64,000 nucleotides of DNA from Mariannaea sp. PMI_226 (lineage: Eukaryota; Ascomycota; Sordariomycetes; Hypocreales; Nectriaceae): the NCBI GenBank assembly GCA_024336345.1, contig JANFOG010000003.1:3416501-3480500 (forward strand), written 5' to 3'. This document shows, one piece after another, positions 11,799 through 21,520 of the stretch (position 1 is the first letter of the stretch; each line of letters opens with the position of its first letter). The position numbers and the translations under genes are program-made. The notes under the pieces were generated by a model. The model searched no databases. It saw only the letters and a list, made by a program, of their open reading frames with translations, and was not told where the DNA came from.

Positions 11799-12840
11799 CA
11801 ACGTTGACGTCTGAAATGATGTATTGAGACAATGGGAAACCCCAACAAGCAGCTTGTGTGTATTGGGGATTATTCTAATTTTCGGTCAATGTTGATTAAC
11901 TTTCCAATATTGGCGACTTGTTCGATATGAAACCAGAATTCTATGGTACCAGTTATATTTATGTTCACGTCCAACTTCTTCCTTGTTAAGCCCAATATCT
12001 ATGCTGACATTCGTCTCAGCGCCTTGTTTTAATTATATGAGGCTCTAGGGTAGTCTCTCTTGCCGCATTAAATACAAGCAAAATAATAATTGGTCCATCC
12101 TCCCTGGGACATGTAGCTGGTGCTCGAATTTAGGTAGGCAGTCTTTGATGCGATTGGTGGAATCGAATGCAGTGCAGATACGCGTACAGCAATATTGACG
12201 ACGTACTAAGATGAACCCCTCGTTCAGCCACTGAAGACTTGAGCTTACATATGTAGGTAGTTTATTTATTAATGCCACTAGCATTTGTTTTTTTGTCAAG
12301 GAGATACTGTCAGCTTTCATTTAGCCGTTCAACCGGAGGAAAAGTCACGAGGTTGCTTGTGTTTGTTACAGCTTCTTTGTGATGGCTTGTGTAGAGATCA
12401 AAGTTAGGCATAGACGGCACACTGGTGGAACTGCCGCCATTATCTCGATGTATGGGCTTTATACTACGGTGCACATAGCGATTGTCTACAATCACTAGCG
12501 ATGGCGTGATATGTCATGGTAAAGAACATCATTCGACCCAATCTCCACCTCACAAGTCGCAACCCGTCTTCACTGGCTCCCGTTGACCCGATGAGACCGC
12601 TACGGCGCTTTTTGAAGAGACTAGTGGAGAAACTGGAGGGGTTTAGGTAGTTCGTCGTCGCTTTGCGCCGGACTTTTAAAGATGGAGGATTTTTTTCAAT
12701 ACGACACCGATTGTCAGAACAAACTCAGTCTGCTTTTCGTTGCGACTCTCACCAATTGACTTCATTAAATGCTTAGTTCAACCGTCTCATTTTGTTAGGT
12801 TGTCTTTTGTTTGTGAATAGTATATAACAGTTTGCCTACC
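11799..12840. other. Intergenic region between the GST and FMO genes
   Basis: About 1 kb holding the GST 3' flank and the FMO promoter. A pyrimidine-rich stretch precedes the FMO start. No additional gene is seen. Confidence 0.5.
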
Positions 12841-14437
12841 ATGCCGGTTAAACGAGTAGCAGTCATTGGCGCTGGCCCAGCCGGTGCGATTGCCGTCGAT
12901 GCGCTCGCTCAGGAAAAGGCATTTGACATTATTCGTGTCTTTGAGCGAAGAGAAGGGCCTGGAGGATGCTGGTAGGCTTAACCGAGTCCCCGAATTTTCA
13001 CTCATGCTGTGAACCTGTTCCCCTTGGCTGACGCATTGGTCTCTCTTCAGGATTGGCGACAAAACACAGCCGCCGACTCTGTCAAACTTTGAGAAGTTGG
13101 CTGACCGCTCTGCTGACCCTGCATTGCCTATACCGGCGAAACTACCGGCATTTGTGCCGAAGCCAGATCAGCCTCGTTTTGAGGAGTCATCAATTTATCC
13201 CTATCTGGAGACAAATGTTGCTGCCCTGACCATGGAGTACAGCAAGGAGACGATCCCTGAGGTCCGAAGTGAATGGTCTATCAGTATGCACGGCCAAGAC
13301 ACCCCGTTTCGATCATGGCAGGTGATTCGAGGCTTTATTGAGAGCCTTTTGCAGCGCAATGGCTACGAGGATCTCATCTCGTACAACACTTGGGTTGAGA
13401 ATGTTGAGAAAGTCGGCGATGAGTGGAAGGTCACACTGCGTAAGCAGGGCAAAGAGCTGGATTACTGGTGGGTTGAGTGGTTCGACGCCGTGGTTGTGGC
13501 CAGTGGGCATTACTGGGTTCCGTACGTTCCTTCGATCGAAGGACTTGAGCAATTTGAGAAATCTCGCCCAGGGAGCGTAGTGCATAGCAAGCATTACCGA
13601 GGGCGGAGCAGGTTTGTGAACAAGGTCAGTTGCCTCGAGTTGGGGTTTTGAGGAATGATTTTACGAGATGATGCTAACCAGCTGGACTTTTCCCATTTTC
13701 AGAGAGTTGTTACTGTAGGAGCCTCTGTTTCTGCGGCAGATATCGCGTTCGATCTGGTGAACACGGCCAAGGCCCCCGTTCACTCCATTGTTCTTGGCCA
13801 TACAGTCAACACCTACTTTGGCGACGGAGCATTCAGTCACCCTCGCATCTCAAAACACCCATCCATTGCCCGAATCCGTGGCAGGACAGTAGAGCTAGTG
13901 GACGGCAACACGATCCCCGATGTGGACCACATCATCTTTGGAACAGGGTATAGCTGGACCCTTCCCTTTATCCCCTCAGTGCCAGTCCGAAACAACCGCG
14001 TACCGGATCTCTATCAACACGTTGTATGGCAGCATGACCCCAGTCTGCTCTTTGTCGGCGCCGTCGGGGCGGGCCTTACTTTCAAGATTTTCGAGTGGCA
14101 AGCAGTGTACGCAGCGCGGCTGCTCGCAGGCCGAGCGAAGCTGCCCGCGATGGAGGAGATGCAGAAGTGGGAGGCGGATCGTATCCGTACGCACGGGGAT
14201 GGTCCCAGGTTCACCGTGGTGTATCCTGACTTTGAGGACTACTTTGAAGGTGTGCGGGAGCTGGCCGGAGAGGGTGAACCGGGCCTGGGGAGAAAGCTGC
14301 CCAAGTTTCAGAGGGAGTGGTTTCGCGAATTCTTGTCGGGCAGCGATCGTCGTATCGAAATGTGGAGGCGGATTAATGAAGTTGCTGTACGAGCGGAGGA
14401 GGAAGCATCAAAGACGAAAGCGGCGCCTCACTTATGA
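12841..14437 (+). CDS. Flavin-containing monooxygenase (class B, FMO/BVMO-like)
   Basis: NADPH- and FAD-dependent monooxygenase of 479 residues that would oxygenate N or S atoms or carbonyls of small molecules. Exons are 12841-12971, 13051-13624 and 13703-14437. The joins restore GCW-IGD and FVNK-RVVTVGAS. The FAD Rossmann motif VIGAGPAGAIAV is at residues 7-18. A degenerate FMO signature follows (GSVVHSKHY, keeping G-x3-H-x3-Y). The NADPH site VTVGASVSAADI (about residues 238-249) and the FGTGY linker motif common to class B monooxygenases come next. Length is within the usual range. Substrate is unknown. Its neighbour upstream is a GST; downstream a membrane-protein gene is convergent. Confidence 0.92.
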
Positions 14438-14823
14438 TAAACCATTGATATAAATACCGAAAGAGAGCTCACGGAGAAGGTAGAATCGAATTTTGTCATG
14501 GGGGTAGCCTGCATATGCGATGGCATTAGATTCTCATTGAAATGTTTTCAATAGACTTGAAAGTTAGATTAGAGGCAGAGATAGTCATATTCATGGATTC
14601 CCTCTTTTCACATAAAACTACTTTTACTAGTCATGGTAGACGAACCCAAACCCGAAGTGAATAAAACCAAGCATGTTAACAATGTTCCCAGCAGAAATGT
14701 GAATATCAACCCTACTCCTACGCTTACAAGTTCAAACTCGAAGTCCAAGCCAATTCAACCCCTCAAAACACTATCCAGCTCAAATAAACGTTCTCAACAC
14801 AATCGAAATACTTCTTTTCTCCC
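14438..14823. other. Intergenic region between convergent genes
   Basis: 385 bp holding the 3' flanks of the FMO and the membrane-protein gene. A 64-codon plus-strand frame at 14633-14827 is low-complexity (Asn, Ser, Lys, Pro), overlaps the neighbouring stop codon and is not supported as a gene. Confidence 0.5.
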
Positions 14824-15546
14824 TTAGGCCATATCCCTATAGCGACGAACGGAACCGCGCGAAGACTCCGCTGGCGCGGCTTGCTCGAACCGCGCCAGCT
14901 CCCTCAGCCATGCATTCATCCTCGAAACCTTGTCCTCGTCTAGGCTGCGCTGCTCCAGGGCCTCCCACTCATCCTCGCTGAGGCTCCACAGCGTTAAATG
15001 CTCCATGATGGCCATGATGGCCGTGATGACAATCACCGTCAGCGGATTGCCCCAGTCGGACGACCAGGCGGCGTAGAATATGAGCACAAAGGCATCCACG
15101 GCATCGCTGAGCAGATTCACAGCCAGCGCGCGGCTCAACTCTCTCCGGGCGTAATGATCGCCCGCGAGAGCATTTGTGACGTCGGCCGTGTGCAACAAGC
15201 CGGCAATGAGGACATCGCGCACGCCAATTAGGCTTGCGAGCATGCAGGCGGCGCCATCGGCGGGGACATCGAGGGCATACAGGCCGAATCGCGGGTAAAC
15301 GACAAGCGAAATACCTCTTAGGAAGCGGACGAGGCAGAAGGCCTTAATTGACAGACGCTGTAGGCGTGATGAGAGGGACTCTGGAGCCCTGGCGTTGTTC
15401 TGGCCTTGATTTTGATTGTAGTTGTGGTTGTTATTGAGGGCATGTCCATGTGGTGGCAAGGGCCGACCGTAGGGATCAGGGACGGGAGCGGCAGCGGTGG
15501 CGGCAGTCGAGACGGGGAGAAGAGGGGTCGTCACTGTCGGGGCCAT
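14824..15546 (-). CDS. Small predicted integral membrane protein, conserved-type fungal hypothetical
   Basis: 240 residues, single exon, starting at 15546, the first ATG in the frame. The N-terminal 65 residues are Pro/Ala/Asn-rich and probably disordered (DPYGRPLPPHGHALNNNHNY). Then come about four hydrophobic segments: one around the FCLVRFLRGISLVVYP stretch, one around AACMLASLIGVRDVLIAGLL, one around LLSDAVDAFVLIFYAAW and one around LTVIVITAIMAIMEHLTLW. A charged C-terminal tail with an acidic EDEWEALEQRSLDEDK stretch follows. The arrangement resembles uncharacterised fungal four-helix membrane proteins. I cannot assign a function. The promoter side is an unusually purine-rich tract on the plus strand. 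Confidence 0.7.
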   Translation of the reverse strand: MAPTVTTPLLPVSTAATAAAPVPDPYGRPLPPHGHALNNNHNYNQNQGQNNARAPESLSSRLQRLSIKAFCLVRFLRGISLVVYPRFGLYALDVPADGAACMLASLIGVRDVLIAGLLHTADVTNALAGDHYARRELSRALAVNLLSDAVDAFVLIFYAAWSSDWGNPLTVIVITAIMAIMEHLTLWSLSEDEWEALEQRSLDEDKVSRMNAWLRELARFEQAAPAESSRGSVRRYRDMA

Positions 15547-18500
15547 GTATGCGGGCGAATTGCTTTTCAACCTGGGGAAGAGGAAATGAGATGATGATGG
15601 ACGATGCTGGGCAAGACGAAATGGGTCAGGGTCGATGAAAGTGTCGAGGTTGGAGTCACTTATTTAGTATAAAAACGCCGCAAGAAGGAGAAGCAGAGAA
15701 TGAGGGGAATGATGATGAAGGGGAGTAAAAAGGAGGGGGAGAAAGAGGAAGAAAAAGAAGAGGAGGAGAAGACGGAAGATGATGGTAACACAGGAATAGT
15801 CAATTACTGCACTCGAGAGGAGTATACGTGACAGATCTGCAAATGATGGCGGGAGACAATGATGATGCTACCAATTTTCGCCTCAAACACCAACGATCGA
15901 GCAAGCGAGTGAGCAGGCATGCAAGCAGAACTTTGGCCGCTGGGTATTCATTTATTATAGGTAGATACCTGCCAATGGGCAAAAAACAGTACATACAATT
16001 GCCGTCCGCTTATCGTGTTATGGATGGATAGGTAGGTAGGCCCCCCCCCTCATGCACGCCATTTCTTTTCTTCATACTATGGATGTCTCTTTATTTTTTT
16101 TTCCATTCCCATGACCGCCTCGTGCGGAGGAAAATAGGCCTTGCAAGAAAGGATCTCACGCGTTTCCCCACTGAAGCGAAGGATAAAGGATGGGTAGAGA
16201 GCATGGGGGGAAACATGGCTCACCGGCTCTCGCGCTTGTGTGTAAGAAGACTGGAAAGAAATAAGAAAGGGTGTCATGGAGAAGATGTTGGTCCATCCAG
16301 AACATGGTCCAATCCCCCTTTTGCACTACGGGCACCATGGCTGGGCTACTCGACCCTCCCTCCCTCGTCAGAATGGGGAACGCAGACAAGAGTAGGCTGG
16401 GGGAACACAAGGGAGAAGGAGGGGATCTCGATGTGACGCTGGGCGCTAAGAGAAGCTTGGGTTGGTTCTGTGTAGTTAGGTGCGAGCCCCCCGAATGTGC
16501 AATGTGCGGGCTTGGTGTGGCAGGTCTGTTGTGTTGTTTGGGGGTGGAAGATAAGCTCCGGGAGGGGAAACAAGTCGGTGAATGAGAAAGACGAATGGGA
16601 GGCATGTGAAGAAATATTTTGCCCATGGCATGTCAAATGACGGGTGATGATCATCTTAATTACCTTACTTGAAGTTAACCTGTGAGGGGTTTTGTTGGTG
16701 GAGGGACCTGTTTGGTTGGCGCCCATATGCCCATTACAGGGCATTATTTGTGTCTCCAAGGCAAAAATCCTGGAGCCAGCAAGCGTTTGGTTCCTCCAGA
16801 ATTTGGTTTCTACGTTTCAAGCTCCCGCATACGCAGTAGTATCAAACACCCTGCATAAAAGTGAATTCACTGAGATAATACTCGTAATCGTAAATTAATC
16901 CCACCATTACACTGCGTCGCGGCCCCCCATGACACAGCTTTGCAGAGTATAGCATCAACCCCCCCCTGCGTCACATCGTCCGCATCCTTTTTATACTACG
17001 ACTGCGCCGCTGCACAGATCACGCATCCCATCAACCAGCCACTCATCCACCCTTTCTGTCCTGAGCGTTAGCAGTTGGATACCGAAGCTCCTGTAGCTAT
17101 GGCGCACATACATACTCGGTCAGGAGCGAACTGGTGGAGATTGTAATCTGTACGGATGGAGGGTCTACTTACGGGACTTGTCAGGCTCCCTTCCCTCCCT
17201 CTCCCTGCTCTTCCTCCGTCCCCAGTAGACAATAACTACCGTAACCAGTAACATAGAGGCATACAGACAGACATACGGACAAAAATACAGACATGAATAC
17301 ATAGTACAGGCACACGAATACTGTGAAGTCGGTCCAACCATCACCTCACTCCTCTTATCGCATCACACCATCAAGCACAAAACTAACCCTTACCACCCCG
17401 CTGCTCACGCCAGCTTCCTCTTTCAAGAAACCCCAACCCACCAAATCGCCCACGGCAGTCAAAGCTATCTCCAGGGTCCCTTGAGCGCGATGGAGTGACA
17501 AGTGGTCCGTGGTGGTCTCCTCTTTTTCTCTCTCATGATGCTCCCCACTCTTGGGCGAATGTCATCTCCCAGACGGAGTTTCCCATGTTTTTTTTCGGTC
17601 TTCTTCGTCTCCCTTTGCGTACACGCAATGCGCCGGAGAGGATTATCCTCACCTTGCCGGCCAGTTTCGTTGGTGCAGAAGCTGTCTCGGCTCTGGTGAG
17701 ACCATGCATGTATGTCTCTAACAAGTTTATATTACCCCTCGCTCAGAGAAGGGGTGGCTGGCTCATCATACATACCAAGTCCTACATCCTGAGTCTGCAG
17801 CTACCCATGTAACGCAAGATAAGGCCCCCACCTCTTCGTTGAGCAAGACCCCGGAACTAACACACAGCTCGTGCATCTGCGCTTCGCAGAGTGGGGTGGT
17901 GGGTAGGATCGCCCAAGAAAAGAAGAGAGATAAATCGACAAAAGAAGGTTGATCCGTTCTTTCGTCCTTTATAGAGTCAGTCAAGAGACTTGAACGTGAT
18001 TCAATCCCACTCATCCAGTATGTAGACTCCTGATGAAGGCAATGTTTTGTAGCATATTTGGAGAAGACCCAATAAGTCTACCGCGAGACCGAGCAGCCCC
18101 AAGTTCAACAAACCTGCCGCACCTGGCAACCAACCTCCCAGCCCTTTTTTTTTTGTTTTGGATCCAAGGCTTGCATTGCCTATTTCCTCGTCTTACCCCT
18201 CATGAACTTCCTGTGATGAGCTTAGCTATGCTCGCCAGTCGCCAATGGGGTCGGAACTAGGTAAGGTCACCAAGTTCAGCCCCGACCTAACTTCTGAAGT
18301 TGGTAAGCGTTGGAGCTGCCCTAGTCGCTTGGATTGCTCCCCGGAATCCGAAAAGCACATCGAGCCCGAATTCAACTTGGGCAACTCATTGGTGGATAGC
18401 CTTCATACTATGTAGATTTTGGCGGGGGAGTAGAAAAAGGCGAATCCGAAACAAAAACTATCCAAGATAGGTAGCTATGCAATGACTTTTGAAGGAGACA

Positions 18501-18964
18501 GTTTATTTCATAGTGGTTCTTAAAATCAACTATCACCATTTGTATTTGCTATCCAAAGCTATCCCTGCTTGGCTTCCAATCTCTCTTTTCTATGCTTGAC
18601 CAAAGGTTCATCTTGAGGAGTGTGCTGGTCCTGGGATAAAGCTATCCGAGGCGTTGTGTGTATCATCACGATGTACATCGCGATCCTAGCTATGGTTGAA
18701 TATAAGTGGACTGCGAGATGATCTCTTTAACTTCCTTCAACAAATTCCATTAAAACTGTCCAGTATATAAGGGTATGAGTAGAAAAAGGCTAATATATGC
18801 TGGAAAAAAGAAACGTATTCACACAGATCGCACTGAGAAGCTTGGAAGTGGTATCAGTTTACATGTCAAGTTTTATGCGCCTATCTATTATTCCTGTGTT
18901 AATTACAACCATCCTTTTTTCTTTACAAAAGCACATCTTTTCATGTTCGGATAGTCTCATGAAT
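15547..18964. other. Gene-poor intergenic stretch with purine-rich and C-run tracts
   Basis: About 3.4 kb upstream of the membrane-protein gene and downstream of ESF1. It contains a purine-rich AGG/GAA tract at about 15690-15790 and a C9 run near 16041-16049. Pyrimidine-rich segments around 16960-17540 look like 5' leader sequence but lead into no sizeable frame. Minus-strand frames of 137-156 codons at 16156-16759 are low-complexity and unsupported. A noncoding transcript is possible but not demonstrable here. Confidence 0.45.
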
Positions 18965-21061
18965 TCACCTCCGGCCCTTCTTCGCCTTCTTATTTAGAGG
19001 CACCTCCTCCTCATCTGCCCCCGCTCTTCTCTTCTTCCGGCCTTCCTCCAGCAGCTGCTTCATACCATGAGTTGCCTTGAACTTGGGGTTAGATGGATCG
19101 ATGGCGAACTCATGGCTATCAAACACCGCCTTGAAACGGTCATCCTCGACATCCATCTTGAAATCCTCCTGCAAGCCACCGCGCGACTGCTTGGCCTCGG
19201 CACGCTTCTTGGCCTTGCCCTTCTTGCCTTTCGCCTTCTCTGACTTGATAATCTCATTCATGTCAAAGTGGTCCAGATGCTCAGCCTGGTTGTCATCAGC
19301 ATCCTCAGCCATGACCTTCTCCAGCTTAGCTCTGTCGGCTTTCGAGGCTGCCTCCTTGGCCTCGCGAGCCTCACGCTTCTTCAGGCGTTCCTCCTTGCGG
19401 ATCGATGATTTTGTCTTGGGTGCAGGATCTTCTGCCGTGAAGAAGGGGTCATCAAAGCCAAGGTCTTCAGTGTCAGCTGCGGGAGCAGTCTCTTCAACTT
19501 CCTCAACATCAGACTCATCAGCCTCACGCTTGGCCTTGGCAAGCTGTCGCTTCTTTTCTTTTCGTTCCTTCTCCTTACGAACGTATTTCTCAAGGGTCGT
19601 TTCTTCTTTTTCATCCTTCTTCTTTGATGCTCCCTCGGTTAGTGCAGGGGTGAAAGTGATTTGCATATCGCCCACAGGTCCCCCCTTGGATGCCTTTGCA
19701 AGTGGCTCATCGCCAAGTCCAAGGGCTGCTCGCATTTTTTGTCGAGCCAACTCCTTTTTGGACAGTTTGGGAGCATCCTCTGCAGCCTCCTCTGCAGCCT
19801 CCTCATCGACCACTTCCTCCTCTGCCGAAGATTGCTCGTCCTCGCTATCGCTGGCTAGATACGCCTTCAGGTCGTTTTCTTCAATCTCGGCTCGACTACC
19901 ACTGAACGCGCGATTGATGGACTCCTTTCGGGAAACCTCGTCAGGGTTCATGTCCCAGGTCAACTTGACCTTGGAGCTCTGTAAGGCGTTGGTGACAAAC
20001 TCAACGGGCTTGTAAGATTCCGGAACTTTGTCGCACTCATCGCGGGGCTCGTCGTCAAAGGTAACATCGTCAGGGACAAACCGTAGGTCGATGAAGTTGG
20101 AGGAAGACTGGTATTCTCGGCCATCGGTCGCGTCATAGACATGTTTCGCTACTTCAGGGCTCGAGCAAATCATAACGGCGTAATAATATCTCAGGCGGTC
20201 CAGTTGATACGATCGCAGAGCGTCACTATCAAAGTCTTGGTCGTCGCCCTCTTGGAGTAGCTCTTTCTTGATCTTTTCGTCTTCGTCCTCACTGTCTGAT
20301 TCGTCTGAATCGTCGTCTGAGTCGTCGCTTCGTGCCGTCTTTTTGAAGAGTTCTTTGGGAGGCCCTTCCAGCTCCTCTTGCTGCATACGCTCCTTGCCAA
20401 ATTCACTAGGGTAAATGGAGATCTTTTCGATCTTGCCAGTGGTGTCGGCCAGGAAACTAGAGAAGAGGGCCATCAAATCATTTGACTTGACGTGGTCCCA
20501 GTCGAGGTTGACAATGGCAATACGATTAGTAACTTCGCCATCCTCAACCTCGTTTTGCTCGTCCCGAAACCGTTCCATGTCACCCCCGATATTGACCTCT
20601 GCCCCTCCATCTTCATCTTCCGAGTCGGCATCATCAGATTCAGAATCTGATTCCGAGGATGAGAAACCTCCGCCTCGAGCAGGATCATGTTTAGCGTATG
20701 CAGCACGAAGCTCGCGCTGCACGAGCTCGTCGTCGTCGATCTCGACATCTTCTTGCTCCTCATCCTCATCCTGGTCTTCTGAGCTCTCACTACCGTCATC
20801 CTCCTCTTCACCCTCTTCCCTGTACAATCTTTGAAGCGCTTTCTTTTTCGTATCGGACTTCAGCTTTCGGCCGTATCGGTCAACTTTGGCGGTAGCAGTG
20901 AATTCTTCATCCTTAAGCATACGAGAGAAACGCTTGTCGATTGTTGTCTTGGACTGCTTTTTTGAGGGCAATCGATATCGAGGATCTGTTTCGAAGCTGG
21001 CAAAGCGAGCATCAGAGATGCGACCGGAGGACTCGCCTCCCTTCTTCTTGGCGCCCTTCAT
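18965..21061 (-). CDS. esf1: Pre-rRNA processing protein Esf1
   Basis: Nucleolar factor of the small-subunit processome needed for early 18S pre-rRNA cleavage; it works with U3 snoRNP and associated helicases. Single exon of 698 residues, starting at 21061, the first ATG; the frame extends further upstream only through non-ATG codons. The order is an N-terminal segment with ISDARFASFETDPRYRLPSKK, an acidic region rich in DE, the conserved core beginning IAIVNLDWDHVKSNDLMALF, more acidic and Lys-rich low-complexity blocks, and a C-terminal NUC153-type motif (DDRFKAVFDSHEFAIDPSNP) followed by a basic tail ending in KKAKKGRR. Highly charged composition gives long antisense open frames that are artefacts. 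It is divergent from DBP4 across 459 bp. Confidence 0.95.
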   Translation of the reverse strand: MKGAKKKGGESSGRISDARFASFETDPRYRLPSKKQSKTTIDKRFSRMLKDEEFTATAKVDRYGRKLKSDTKKKALQRLYREEGEEEDDGSESSEDQDEDEEQEDVEIDDDELVQRELRAAYAKHDPARGGGFSSSESDSESDDADSEDEDGGAEVNIGGDMERFRDEQNEVEDGEVTNRIAIVNLDWDHVKSNDLMALFSSFLADTTGKIEKISIYPSEFGKERMQQEELEGPPKELFKKTARSDDSDDDSDESDSEDEDEKIKKELLQEGDDQDFDSDALRSYQLDRLRYYYAVMICSSPEVAKHVYDATDGREYQSSSNFIDLRFVPDDVTFDDEPRDECDKVPESYKPVEFVTNALQSSKVKLTWDMNPDEVSRKESINRAFSGSRAEIEENDLKAYLASDSEDEQSSAEEEVVDEEAAEEAAEDAPKLSKKELARQKMRAALGLGDEPLAKASKGGPVGDMQITFTPALTEGASKKKDEKEETTLEKYVRKEKERKEKKRQLAKAKREADESDVEEVEETAPAADTEDLGFDDPFFTAEDPAPKTKSSIRKEERLKKREAREAKEAASKADRAKLEKVMAEDADDNQAEHLDHFDMNEIIKSEKAKGKKGKAKKRAEAKQSRGGLQEDFKMDVEDDRFKAVFDSHEFAIDPSNPKFKATHGMKQLLEEGRKKRRAGADEEEVPLNKKAKKGRR

Positions 21062-21520
21062 TTTTGCTTGTGCAACTTTTGCGACAACGGGATTTGCAGC
21101 AAGACTGTTTGGTTGAGCTGGATGGAGGGGCAGAAAAGCATTTTTTTTTGGCGGTGTACTTTTTCTGCCCAAAGGCGGTGAGACAACCTGTGAAGTACCA
21201 CTGGAACCTGGTTGTGACGAAATGCCCTGATATTAAGCCTGAAATGACGCCTAAATCATATCTCATTTTTTCGAGTTATTTTTATATTCTTCTAGATACT
21301 TAAAAATATATTTCTAAAACCTTGAGCGTCTTCCTTTCTAACTATCTTTCTGAGGTGTGAATCTAAGGTGTCGTTTATCCATCCAGAGAAGTGGGGCGAA
21401 TCGGCGATCGGGGCGTCGCATCGCCGCTCAACTCCAAAAAATTTCCAGCAACTTGCAAGTTTGGAGTTGGATCTTCATCTTTGGACGGTTCCCTTCATTC
21501 CACCCTCAGTAACCCGACAA
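21062..21520. promoter_or_regulatory. Shared divergent promoter of esf1 and dbp4
   Basis: 459 bp separate the two start codons. Near the dbp4 side are GCATCGCC at 21418-21425, which on the other strand reads GGCGATGC and resembles the yeast PAC box, and AAAAAATTT at 21436-21444, matching the core of the yeast RRPE element. In yeast this pair marks ribosome-biogenesis genes. Their spacing of about 10 bp fits the usual close pairing. Function here is inferred. Confidence 0.45.

Noticed and set aside
14633..14827. 64-codon plus-strand frame rich in Asn, Ser, Lys and Pro
   Set aside because: Lies in the 3' flank of two convergent genes and overlaps the stop of the membrane-protein gene; low complexity only.
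16156..16759. Minus-strand frames of 137 and 156 codons
   Set aside because: Low-complexity His/Ser/Pro-rich sequence in two overlapping frames; neither shows a domain.
17980..18010. GATTCAATCCC resembling a tRNA B box
   Set aside because: No acceptor stem, A box or cloverleaf could be formed around it.
19077..20015. 312-codon plus-strand frame antisense to esf1
   Set aside because: It is Ser-rich low complexity generated by the Glu/Asp/Lys-rich esf1 codons on the other strand; no family signature.
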